NCBI RefSeq assembly: GCF_910592395.1
Contig: NC_088315.1
Location: 4,964,501 to 5,028,500 of the forward strand
Length of the DNA: 64,000 nucleotides
Direction: 5' to 3'
From: Lineus longissimus
Taxonomy: Eukaryota; Nemertea; Pilidiophora; Heteronemertea; Lineidae
Shown: piece by piece, positions 1 to 11,498 of the stretch
Layout: each line of letters starts with the position of its first letter
How positions within the stretch are numbered: position 1 is the first letter of the stretch
Notes under the pieces: model-generated
Database searches by the model: none
Told to the model about the DNA's origin: nothing
Seen by the model: the letters and a program-made list of their open reading frames with translations, nothing else
Made by a program: the position numbers and the translations under genes

Positions 1-3000
1 ATCCACACCAAACATAATATTATCATTCGCACACTAGACTTCACTCGTCGTAATTTACACCAACCGCTCAACCAAAATGACAGAAATTCGTTCGCCTGGC
101 TGGGTATACTGTCAGTTCGCCATTTTGGGTCAATGAACACAGCGTAAAGGGAAAAACAACCTCTCAAACTAGTGGAAAATTGTTCATATGGCTGGCCTTG
201 ATTTCTACAACCTAGAGGTAAAATCTACACAGTTTTAACCTTGATATTTCTGCCCGATTAAGAAAACCGTGAAATTTCTCAAACTTGGCCAGAAGGCCTG
301 AAGTAGCAACCAAACCACATTGTTCCTAATCCGCCCAATTGTAAAATTCCACCAATGATTAACTAGGTCATTTCTTGAAAATTTGTATTCATGACTTGTG
401 ATATCCGATGATTACACGAATTTCTACAATTCTTCTTTTGTTCCATGATATCAGGGAATGGTGTGTTTGTGGTTTTCCATTCTTTGGAACCAGATTCTTC
501 TTGGCGACCACATGGCATCCTTCACAATCCCAAGCGTCCTTCTCAATACAACATTCCAAGCTTAGCGAAGGACTAGAGACATCCCAATTTTCCCCAATCC
601 AATAGGGGTTAATGACAATCTGTACACTTGCCGCTTACCGCGCTGATCCCCGTAACGCTGTAACCGCTATCTCCTGCAATTACCAGGATCAACCGCCAAA
701 CAAAATTAAAACGTTGACGGCGTTGACAGAAAGGGAATCTGCAGGCTACCGGCTGTGTCGAAAATATTGGTGTTGCAATTGAATGAATAAATTGGCCCTT
801 CTAGAAGATCAGGTTCACTTTTTTCCTTTTTTCCCTTTTTTATTTGATGGAGAAACAGACGATAAAACCCGAAAACAAAATGTGTCAAAGATTTTGCGGA
901 AAGACTATTGCATACGTAGCTTCAGTATAACAACCGAAAGCACCAGCGTTGAACCGACAGAGAATTCTTCGCCGCTAATGGGGGGCTGGGACGCGGCGAA
1001 AGTGAATTTATTCGCTTTTAATTGAGACGGTCTTCTAGACGTTGTCTACGCTAATTCATTGTGCAATCTCATTTTGGTGCTGCAAAGATTGAAAATTCCT
1101 CGGTGGCTGTGTGATGACATATAGACACAGGCAGTGTGTACATGGCAAGATTTAGATTGGAGAACGTGGCGCAGTGATTTGATTTCGGTTGCGGATTAGG
1201 CGAGGAAAGTGGGACTTTTTTAGATTAACTCCTTCGGCTGGTGCTGTTTTGTGTTCTCGACCAAATATTAGATCACAACATCTGACAACAAAGAGATATC
1301 TCACGTTGTATTTGTACTATAGCAGGTTCTGTCGATTTAGATGACAATTGTTTATGATTTGGCTTTTGTATTTCATGCCCTTGTTTGTATTCGCCGAGGC
1401 ACAATTCCCACATTTTCTCTGATAGTGAAAACTCGTTTGCTTCACAACACACAAACAATATCGACAATTAACGCCAAAAATATACAGTAAGAGAATGGGG
1501 AACGGTACAACATTACTTAAGGATCTTCTGCTTGTTGAGAGAAAGGTGTGTACTTTCCAGACAACAGATGGGAACTTTCTTAAACAAAGTCTACCAACCC
1601 GAAACACTCGTGATAATTCCTTGCGGCGAGTTCTCCGTTTCCTTGCTGTGACGAATGTGTCCATGTGTTGCTTTTTCGGTGTCAACACCAGCAAGTTAGT
1701 AAGCGATTGAAATAGTCGCCAGGCTAGCAGTGACATCCATCCGTTCACTCCTAAACTGTCGTTTCCCTACCTTTACTTCCAATGCAGGGGGGGGGGGGGG
1801 CAGAGCGATTTATTTCATTGCCAGTGAGCATCGTGTTTTGATCGAACGCATGGGGCATTTCTCATCATGTTTATCGTGATGAGACTTTATGAAACTGTAC
1901 AGAAAGGCGTCGTCTGTTGTCTAAGAGCCTCATTATGCTTGCCATTAACTACCACAGAGTAACTTATACTGCCTTAAATTTATCAGAGTCTGTAGAAATC
2001 TATTGATTGGGAAAAACGACCAGAAAGCGGCAAGTCATATCAAGAATATCATGGCATCGTTTGGCGTAATTTCAAAATTTGCCTCGAGTGGGAGTATCAA
2101 ATGTTGGTGGGGTCGTATGAGCCGTTGGTGTGAAGCTCGGTGGTGAGAGGATACCGGTTTTTTGGCGTCTGGTAATGGATTCTAGCTTAAAATTTGCTAG
2201 ACGAATAAAGATGTGGAGGTACGACTGCCAGTAATACGGGATTGGGTTGGGTTCGGCGCTAGCAGCATCACATCTAGCGTGACTTGTAACATGACATATT
2301 CCGTTCTTGCCGTAGTCGCCGCCGCAACTTCCCCTCCTCCAATTACCAACCTACCGCGTAAAACAAAGAAGCTAAATAACTGGTAATCAATACGGCGTAG
2401 CTTCTAATTATCCAGCCGCATCTTGAAGCAGTGTCGCTTCCTAACCGCACTCGTCAAGGGAGGGTGGAAGGTATGAGACTATATTGCGTTTAGTCGGAGA
2501 CCGGGGACCCACCCATGATGGTGGAAATGAGAAAAAATACTGGGTGTGATCGTATTTCTGGTTGACTTGGAGGGTTCTTCGGTTGCGTGTGTCATACAGT
2601 GCAGTATAGTGTTAGAAGCAAAGTATGCAGTGTAACAACGTCATCCACATCTTGCGGCCAGCTTGTGATATGTGATATAAGCGACAATCAGTGCTACCAA
2701 ACAACACTAACAAAAAGTGAACGTTTCTTGTAAGATTTTTTACTTAGAAAAAGAGTGCGGCCAGGTTTCATTTCCATGCAATTTTTTTGGTCTGTAGGTC
2801 GACAATGTATTAATCAACTTGACAGTTTTGATCATTTTGGGGCACCTAACGTTACCTTACCTCACCAAACCAATACCCCAGAAGGGAAAGGGGTTAACCT
2901 GATTTTCCCGAATGAAACTCTGGCAGATCAGCTCAATGCAATGGAAATTCACTATGGGTGAAGTCATGCCAGATATTACAACTGGCAATCAATGTAATAA

Positions 3001-3760
3001 TGTGCCAGGGGCGTTACTTGCCTCTAAATTCATTGAAATGATGAACGTATGTTTGCAGGTATGTGAAAATAGCTCTTGATCGAGTAAGCAATCATTGCAA
3101 TGGTTACTCATGACCCGGGGCTGGAGGGCGAAAGGTTGAATGGTAACTCGTTACCAGTGGTTAGGGTTGGAGAGGTGATGGGTAGGCTCACCAAGCTAGG
3201 GCTACTGACAGTAGATGCTTTATCTAGAGTTCTGCTTTCCCGCATGCTATTGCTAGTCACTGAGAAAATGCACTGACTTCAACTTTCGTTCAGAAATCCA
3301 ATTACAGACAACAAAAAGCATTTTCTAGAAACTTGCTAAAGTCAACATGATTATAAAAATCGAACTATTTTCTAAATCGAACTGTTTTTCTACCGGTAAT
3401 CTTTACCTTAAGTTATGAGCAAATGGCCTGACTTGCCAGATGTCGATTCAAGAAGAATACACTGTCATTTCACATCGTTGTTCTTTTAACTGTCTTCGAG
3501 ATCGATAACCTGACACAATGGTCAATTGCCCCATTGCACGCGAGCCCGGCTTACTGCCTCCTTTCAGAGTTTACGCTTTAGATCTACCCTTATTAACGTA
3601 TAGTAATGATCGTTTTGATAATTGGTTGAGTCTGGGTCCGCAGATCCATTGCATTGTGTTCTTAAATGGTTTTTAAGATAGTGCATGGTTTTCATTCATG
3701 GGTTATCTTACTGTTATGGGGCTATCACGTTAAGGGAACAGAAATCAATTTGTGTTGTAC
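1..3760. other. 5' non-coding DNA, no gene recognised
   Basis: No coding segment with a recognisable domain or a convincing splice pair was found. It contains a 14-base G run at 1787-1800 and otherwise unremarkable AT-rich sequence. It may belong to the first Pax6 intron or to the 5' flank, depending on where the unseen first exon lies. Confidence 0.5.
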
Positions 3761-3836
3761 TCTGTGCACTACGGTGGCCCATTAGGGACATCATGTTTTT
3801 TTTTAGATTCAAATACGATTTTTTTTTCTCGAATTT

Positions 3837-4196
3837 TCTCCACGGAATTAAGTATTTTCTCCACGGAATTAAGTATTTTCTCCACGGAAATAACATTTAT
3901 CTCCACGGAAATAAATACTTTTCTCCACGGAAATAAATACTTTTCTCCACGGAAATAACATTTATCTCCACGGAAATAAATACTTTTCTCCACGGAAATA
4001 AATACTTTTCTCCACGGAAATAACATTTATCTCCACGGAAATAACATTTATCTCCACGGAAATAAATACTTTTCTCCACGGAAATAAATACTTTTCTCCA
4101 CGGAATTAAGTATTTTCTCCGCGGAAATAACATTTATCTCCACGGAAATAAATACTTTTCTCCACGGAATTAAGTATTTTCTCCGCGGAAATAAAT
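3837..4196 (-). repeat. Minisatellite array, left arm (17 units)
   Basis: Seventeen copies of a 21-22 bp unit with core TCTCC(A/G)CGGAA. Variable tails alternate between AATAAATACTTT, AATAACATTTA and ATTAAGTATT types. It is the reverse complement of the right-arm array but much shorter. Reading frames through it only encode repeats and are not genes. Confidence 0.95.
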
Positions 4197-4904
4197 AATT
4201 GATTCCGCTGATATGATTGGTCCTGCATTTTAGAGGACGAGGTCAAGGTGAAACTATTAACCCTTAAACCCCAACCTTGCGGTAGGCTCGGGAACCAAGC
4301 TGTACAGGCGCTGCCCGCTGGAACACGAGGCCGCTTGTCAATCCCGTTTGACATTGTCAGATCTGACTATACGTGTATAGTGTTGGCATGAAGACTGTGG
4401 AAGATGTAAGTAACACGATGATTGTCAGATTTGATACGTTTTGAATCATAAAAATGCAGTTGGTAGCATCTTTGTAGAGTGGCCTAGTATCAGTGAAGAA
4501 AACGGTACGTGGAGACCCACTGCCGATGTTATGTATAGCTAGCTACTGCGCGCGATAGCTAGCTATACATAACATCGGCAGTGGGTCTCCACGTACCGTT
4601 TTCTTCACTGATACTAGGCCACTCTACAAAGATGCTACCAACTGCATTTTTATGATTCAAAACGTATCAAATCTGACAATCATCGTGTTACTTACATCTT
4701 CCACAGTCTTCATGCCAACACTATACACGTATAGTCAGATCTGACAATGTCAAACGGGATTGACAAGCGGCCTCGTGTTCCAGCGGGCAGCGCCTGTACA
4801 GCTTGGTTCCCGAGCCTACCGCAAGGTTGGGGTTTAAGGGTTAATAGTTTCACCTTGACCTCGTCCTCTAAAATGCAGGACCAATCATATCAGCGGAATC
4901 AATT

Positions 4905-6101
4905 ATTTATTTCCGCGGAGAAAATACTTAATTCCGTGGAGAAAAGTATTTATTTCCGTGGAGATAAATGTTATTTCCGCGGAGAAAATACTTAATTCCG
5001 TGGAGAAAAGTATTTATTTCCGTGGAGATAAATGTTATTTCCGCGGAGAAAATACTTAATTCCGTGGAGAAAAGTATTTATTTCCGTGGAGATAAATGTT
5101 ATTTCCGCGGAGAAAATACTTAATTCCGTGGAGAAAAGTATTTATTTCCGTGGAGATAAATGTTATTTCCGCGGAGAAAATACTTAATTCCGTGGAGAAA
5201 AGTATTTATTTCCGTGGAGATAAATGTTATTTCCGCGGAGAAAATACTTAATTCCGTGGAGAAAAGTATTTATTTCCGTGGAGATAAATGTTATTTCCGC
5301 GGAGAAAATACTTAATTCCGTGGAGAAAAGTATTTATTTCCGTGGAGAAAAGTATTTATTTCCGTGGAGATAAATGTTATTTCCGTGGAGATAAATGTTA
5401 TTTCCGTGGAGAAAAGTATTTATTTCCGTGGAGAAAAGTATTTATTTCCGTGGAGATAAATGTTATTTCCGTGGAGAAAAGTATTTATTTCCGTGGAGAA
5501 AAGTATTTATTTCCGTGGAGATAAATGTTATTTCCGTGGAGAAAAATATTTATTTCCGTGGAGAAAAGTATTTATTTCCGTGGAGATAAATGTTATTTCC
5601 GTGGAGATAAATGTTATTTCCGTGGAGAAAAGTATTTATTTCCGTGGAGAAAAGTATTTATTTCCGTGGAGATAAATGTTATTTCCGTGGAGATAAATGT
5701 TATTTCCGTGGAGAAAAGTATTTATTTCCGTGGAGATAAATGTTATTTCCGCGGAGAAAATACTTAATTCCGTGGAGAAAAGTATTTATTTCCGTGGAGA
5801 TAAATGTTATTTCCGCGGAGAAAATACTTAATTCCGTGGAGAAAAGTATTTATTTCCGTGGAGATAAATGTTATTTCCGTGGAGAAAAGTATTTATTTCC
5901 GTGGAGAAAAGTATTTATTTCCGTGGAGATAAATGTTATTTCCGTGGAGATAAATGTTATTTCCGTGGAGAAAAGTATTTATTTCCGTGGAGAAAATACT
6001 TAATTCCGTGGAGATAAATGTTATTTCCGTGGAGAAAAGTATTTATTTCCGTGGAGAAAATACTTAATTCCGTGGAGAAAATACTTAATTCCGTGGAGAA
6101 A
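4905..6101 (+). repeat. Minisatellite array, right arm (56 units, 64-bp higher-order period)
   Basis: Fifty-six copies of the core TTCC(G)(T/C)GGAGA at 21-22 bp spacing. The first part has a higher-order structure: the variant CCGCGG recurs exactly every 64 bp at 4913, 4977, 5041, 5105, 5169, 5233 and 5297, so seven near-identical trimers. The same 64-bp spacing returns at 5749 and 5813. The rest is a less regular mix of the unit types. Confidence 0.95.
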
Positions 6102-6297
6102 ATTCGAGAAAAAAAAATCGTATTTGAATCTAAAAAAAAACATGATGTCCCTAATGGGCCACCGTAGTGCACAGATGGGAAAGGTTAAGCGAGAGAAAAT
6201 GTCGACGACACGGCTGTCGGACACCAATATATAGATAATCTCTCTCAGTTCACAATAATCTCTCTGCCAACGATGTGACGTTCTGACCCTCACCAAT

Positions 6298-6415
6298 GGG
6301 TGATATGAATAATGACTAGCAAATGCTTTTATCTAAATCTCCATGTACATTTACACTAGGCCTTCCTGTACAAAACTGGAGTAAAAGCATTTGCTAGTCT
6401 TTATTCATATCACCC
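6298..6415. mobile_element. Small inverted-repeat element (MITE-like)
   Basis: Terminal inverted repeats of about 35 bp, GGGTGATATGAATAATGACT... at 6298 and its reverse complement ending at 6415, with about one mismatch. They enclose about 48 bp of unrelated sequence. No coding capacity, and no clear target duplication. It sits 120 bp beyond the foldback element. Confidence 0.65.
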
Positions 6416-6644
6416 CATGTCAATAGAGAGGTTAAGATTTTGATACCAGAACGAGAACGCGGTGGTCTTTTGCGGACGGATAGCGCATCAACTTCAAGTA
6501 CATCTCATATTTGCAGTGAAAGTCCTTTTCTCTTGCCCAATTCACTGTCTCCCTTACACTAACAGAACCAAACTTTTAACCCTTCCACATTGTATAACAT
6601 TTATCTGCCTTTATTTAACTTTTTTTCGATTTCTCCTTCTACAG

Positions 6645-6710
6645 AAGAGACGACGGCGACGTCACCGACGTCTTCCAATACAGACGTCAAGAAAGCTCGT
6701 CCGAAACGTG
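6645..6710 (+). CDS. PAX6: Pax6 N-terminal coding exon (probable, upstream of the paired domain)
   Basis: A 66-nt candidate exon lies between a pyrimidine-rich tract ending in ACAG (6641-6644) and a consensus donor GTGAGT (6711). Read in phase 1 it gives xAA then 21 codons ETTATSPTSSNTDVKKARPK plus R, and ends in a single G. That G plus GT from the exon at 33620 makes Gly, giving PKR-GHSGVNQ, and GHSGVNQ is the usual start of invertebrate Pax6 paired domains. Both ends are phase 1, so the exon could be skipped without shifting frame. The Ser/Thr-rich then basic stretch (KKARPKR) looks like an N-terminal extension, possibly a nuclear-localisation or DNA-contact arm; that role is inference. The call rests on splice sites and phase, not on homology to a remembered sequence, and a 27-kb intron separates it from the next exon. 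Confidence 0.6.
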
Positions 6711-9700
6711 GTGAGTCTGAAATCAGCTTCGTTTTGTAGTGTGACCATATCATGAGGCACGATACTGAATAAGTCTACCAGGTCTTTTTCCGAATATGTA
6801 CGAAAAGTTATCACCATTCTTGGGGTAGTTTTGGTATCGATGTTGTTTGATTTTGAGGGAATTGTCAGTGTTCGCCCTTTGGAAACGGATGATTTCTCGG
6901 CGACCTTATCCGATACCAAACAAGATAACACTCATTGAATAAAATTGGTTTGATCTTCATTTTCCACCAATCACCAATATTTTTCTTGACTTGGCTTTGC
7001 TGCAGACTAAGTTCGTTATCATGCTTTCTTGATTAGTATTAGATGTCCCTCAAGTTTGTAATTGCATGAATGCCGTAATTGAGAATCCGTACATGTACCC
7101 ACAGAACATTTTTTTAATTGCATGTTTATATATACGCGTGTGTGTGTAAAGATAAATGTCATCGACTTCATAAAAACAAACCTCTGAGTTGGCTGATCAA
7201 ATTAGAATCTGGAAAGAACGCATCATTTCAGTTTTAGGTGGGTGCCTGTTAATTAGATTATGTTCCATAGCACTTAGATTTTCATATTTGCTTATTGACC
7301 ATGACCTCAGATAATTTCTTCAAGGTCACGCGTCGTTTGGGGTGATAAAATCAAATGACAAAGACGGAAGTTAATCCGCTGTATCTCCTAGAACAAATAG
7401 TCCGCCATGTTTGTTCGGCTGTCTTGCCCTCTCGAACTTTTATCCAATGAAAACGGATTATAGACTCCTCTAAGTGTCACTCTACTTCATTAGGATCCAC
7501 TTTTCCGATTGGCGGACAAAGAAAGGGAAAATAGCACAAATATTCCCGCGACAATGTGCCTGTCGTCTGCGGCACATGCGCACACAACATGACCGCAAGC
7601 AGCCCCTTCAACGCTGTCTAGTTCGACAAGATTTCAAAAGAAGGATTAAAGCAAATAAATCTCTTTCCTTCTGATCATCTTTATTGCGTTGTAATTCCAT
7701 CAATTGCTTCATGAATTGCACGGGGCTTCTCCGTGGCTGGATGCAGGGCAGGAGTTGTCATCGGCTGTGATCGGCAATCCTCGGGATTAACGTCTGCCAT
7801 TGAGAACATTGATATTTTCAATTAGAGATATTTTGTCTTCAGTTCTTTTGATGTAGCCTAAAAGGCAAGCAGCCCTGAGGGACTTGAACTGGCTGCACAT
7901 AAAAACCTCAGTTAATATCGCTCAAGATAATGCTGGCCTTTTTTGCTCTGTATGGAAAAATATTGCGTTATGGAGAAAAATATTGCGTTATTTCATGGGG
8001 ATTATTTCAGCGCTGGGAAAAGAAGAAAAGAATACATCCTATTTTTCCACTGGCGATTTTTGATAAAAGGTCCTGCTTTCGCTATGCATCAAACCTATTC
8101 ATAGAAACAACCTTGCAGATGTCAACATGATTAGGCATTCTCACATAATAATAAAACCTTGTTATCCATTTTTCTCCCCAGTCACTACGTATAAAAGTTG
8201 CATTTCCCACTGTACGAGACCCTATTCATCTCGAAAATACAACACTGCTCTTGATGTAATCTTACATAATTGTGTTATTACCATCGCAAAAACAACTTAT
8301 GAGAAAAATGCTAAAACAAAATGACACCTATATTCGCTCCTGAAAGAAGAAATTGATAGCGTGAAATGATGTTATGAAATCATTGTTAAACTGTCGAAAC
8401 TATCATTACATCGTCCAAATGAATATAAATCAAACCTTTATTGTGCGATGAATTGTTATTAGATTTAGCGAAATGACAGACAGAATGTCATCATCACTTT
8501 TTTAATATTATTGAAGAAATGTCATTCTGAGCTTATACAGGGGGATAACCAGGCTTTTTTCGTTAGGAATACGCGTCTTTTGTTTTGGGGAAAATAACAT
8601 ATTTGGATTGGTGGGGGAGATAACCTCGCTGGCCCTGTCATGGGGTCCTCTATCATTGCTGGTGAAGATAACAAGAATTGTCAGCTATCAGGATGCCGTA
8701 TCTTCAGCAGAAATATCCCATCCTCACTGGCCTAATCCCCTGCCTAGTGCCATCATGGTGTCATCTCAGCTGATGACATCGTTCAGATGTCTGCGGTAAC
8801 CGATCTACCCACTTGCACTTGTGCCTCTAATCTTCAATCCATTCATTTCATTAGTGTTATGACCGCTTCTGATATCCACAATGCCAAGATGACAAAGACA
8901 AATGGTCGGTGTCATTTTCGCGCTGTCCTCTCTCATTTTCATGTAAGAATGCCTTTGCAATTATCTCCGGGCGTGGGTGTTGGATGTTCCATTGAATCAG
9001 GTCTTGAAGACTTGATGGCGATATATCAAAATGTCATACAGAAAGGTGTTGAAAAATCACATGTCTATCGAAACCGATGGGTTTCTTTTACCACCGGTAT
9101 TACCGCAAAACAAAGGATATACATGGTAATACTTTAGACAGAATACAACCAATGGAAGTCCGACAACAACTCATCGATTTACTGCTAACAAACAGTGATA
9201 CGCCAAACTTACAGCGCAGTGATATGTGGTAAATCTCAGTTAGGCGTTTAATCGAGTTTCAAGCATGCCCAACAACACCCATAATTTTCATATAAGAAAC
9301 AATGAAATTAGCGCTAGAGCAATAATTATCGTATCAGAGAAAGACAGTTCTATGATATTTGGAGATCTTCCCCCAAAGCGCTGCGGGTCAGAGCAGCTAA
9401 TATCCGCTGGAGAGCGGGGAACCTGCTATTATCTGCTGTGGCACGGGGCCCCAGACTATCCCTGGTGTACTGCCTTTGTTTCTGGGGATGATCCTTTGGT
9501 GATGCAGAACTGATGCTGTAGCTGTTGTACTCAGGAATAAAATAAAGCGACCCTAAATGTGAAAAGGGTGATTATATGATATGTGACGTTATATAGTCAC
9601 CACTTGACTCACAGCCAAGTTTAAAATCACAGGAAAATATAACTCATCGATCCACACAATAATCGAAGTTAAAAAAACTACACGTCACCTTTGAATACAA

Positions 9701-11478
9701 GGAAAATCAACTTCTCTGCCATACCTCTCATTTCACACACAACTAAAGATTCAATTTTGCTTGCGAAATCAATGATTTCCTAACTGAAAATTGAATTTCT
9801 CAATAGAATCAGAGGTCGGTTATGATTGAGCCAATATGAAATAATGAGGTCGGAGGAGAAACAGCAGATGTTTACACAATGGGATTAGAGCTTCATCAGG
9901 GTCATAGTGATAGTTTGTGACGGTGGGCTGAGATATTTCGAACTAATCATAAGATATCAAGTAAAAGTTTGGCTTCTAAATGATGGGTATTGAGTAGATC
10001 TCTTTAAGTGTGAATGTTGGTATTTCTATTTCCCAAAAAAGTCCACTCCGATTTTAGACATATTTCAGTAAGACCCTGTCTAGTCTTTTGGAATCCAGCT
10101 ACCACACGTACACCAAATGTTGGTTAATGTATATCCGATGATGATACACTTGCCCTGAAGTGCAGTGCAGATACCACATCGCAAACAATCCTTAATTCCT
10201 CCTTTCCAAAAATCCTACTGGAACAAACTTCTGAAAAAATCTTCCGAGATTTATGGTTACATACACCGTGCAGATGTCGAACAATTAGACAAAGGATACA
10301 AAAAGGTGAGGTCAAGTCTTTTTGGGACTGGGAGGGCACCAAGATGGGCCATTCACAAGGTCTCATCGGGGAAAAAGTAAGATATATCGGAAATATATTA
10401 CAGGCACGCCCGTTATTGAGAAGCGGTTCAGTCCCCCGACAGGTGTGACCAGATGGCTTTAGTAAGCCCGGACTCCCTACTTCAGCCATTAAAACACCGG
10501 GCTCTCTTCTTGAGACCTGAGCCCACAGAAGGAGGGACGGCCCCTCATACTGGCGGACGCCAACGCGCAAATCCAAGAAAACACGGGTTTTACATATGTA
10601 AAATAGAGGGTTTATCAAAAATTTGTAGGAAGTTCAACTGCTTGTTCTTTCGTGAGAAACTAAAGCGTTTTATTTGAAAAGGGCGGGTTTGGTCGATTTT
10701 AGTCCGCGGTTCGCAAAATTATGTTCAGACTGTCATTAGGCGAATTTTTGTTAACCATGATTGCAGTGTGATGATATCATAAATCTTATGCCAAAACAAG
10801 GAGTTCGCTTCTACATCTCTAGGCAGGGAAGGCTTTTCATTGTGCAACCTAAGTTAGGACACCTGTGTCCGTGGAGCTAACCTTGGTTACGACACATGAT
10901 ACAAGTTTCCTGATTACTGGGTTAACAGTCATATGATCAGCATCCATCAATCAAAACACTTCTTGCAACCAAGCACCAGAAAACTACTTCTTCGTCATCT
11001 CTTCCCTTAAACCATAGCTTTTTCGTCTTACTTTCGCACTTTCGTCTCATTTTTGCACCAACTCGAAACTCTGACGCCGAATGAGTCAAAACAGATAATC
11101 TGTTTTTAGAATCGAGCGAAGGAATCGATTTCAGTTGAGAGTGTACATTGAGTCAATATCGCAATCAAGGGGCGATAGATACGGCCTTGTTGTTCTTGGG
11201 GAGGTTGGTGACACCGTATGTCTAAGATCTTGACAGATTAACCCATTACGCCGGAGCCATTGAAGGGATCCTAGTAGCGTTTTGGTCTAATCTTTCTTCC
11301 AAGCTGTGAACAAGAGAATGCTCCAAGATGGCTTTCTTCATTTCAGCAGCAGTAGATAACGGTAATCTACTCTAAGTTTGTTCTTGTTGGGTGTGGCTGT
11401 CGACAAACCATCAAGCCTTCCTCTTCTCATCTACTGTATGACTGTCATTATCACCAAAACATAATGAGTAAGAAAACG

Positions 11479-11498
11479 TACATGTACATGTACATGTA
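11479..11498. repeat. TACATG short tandem repeat
   Basis: A 20-bp palindromic run of overlapping TACATGTA words. Single copies of the same word recur throughout the window. Confidence 0.9.

Larger units (their letters stand above)
3761..6175. mobile_element. Large foldback (inverted-repeat) element with minisatellite arms
   Basis: The segment folds on itself around 4550. The inner arms 4197-4545 and 4556-4904 mirror each other with no difference I could see, separated by a 10-base loop CTGCGCGCGA. The outer ends also match: TCTGTGCACTACGGTGGCCC at 3761 and its reverse complement ending at 6175, followed inward by GATGTCCCTAAT-type sequence and an A/T run. Between inner and outer ends each arm holds a TTCCGTGGAGA minisatellite, with 17 units on the left and 56 on the right. 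There is no transposase-like frame, so it would be non-autonomous. The ends abut a palindromic GTGCAC, so a 6-bp target duplication is possible but cannot be told apart from the terminal repeat. It resembles Foldback-type transposons in layout; family assignment is uncertain. Confidence 0.8.

Noticed and set aside
2755-2961. 68-codon open frame upstream of the foldback element
   Set aside because: Begins with GTG rather than ATG, has no recognisable domain and no matching splice phase.
4388-4411. ATG followed by six codons and a consensus donor GTAAGT, resembling a first coding exon upstream of the Pax6 exon at 6645
   Set aside because: It ends in phase 0 while the exon at 6645 needs phase 1, and it lies inside the foldback arm, with the mirrored copy in the other arm.
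4747-4995. 82-codon frame identical to one on the opposite strand at 4106-4354
   Set aside because: It is a by-product of the inverted repeat; half of it translates the minisatellite.
5288-6003. Overlapping frames encoding FRGDKCY / WRKVFISVE repeats
   Set aside because: Translation of the 21-22 bp minisatellite in several frames; no start context or conserved domain.
9503-9513. ATGCAGAAC, resembling the vertebrate Pax6 start MQNS
   Set aside because: It is followed by TGATG, not a donor, so it cannot splice to the paired exon in phase.
10124-10618. 164-codon frame on the - strand
   Set aside because: No recognisable domain, non-coding-like composition; such lengths occur by chance in the more GC-rich parts of this window.
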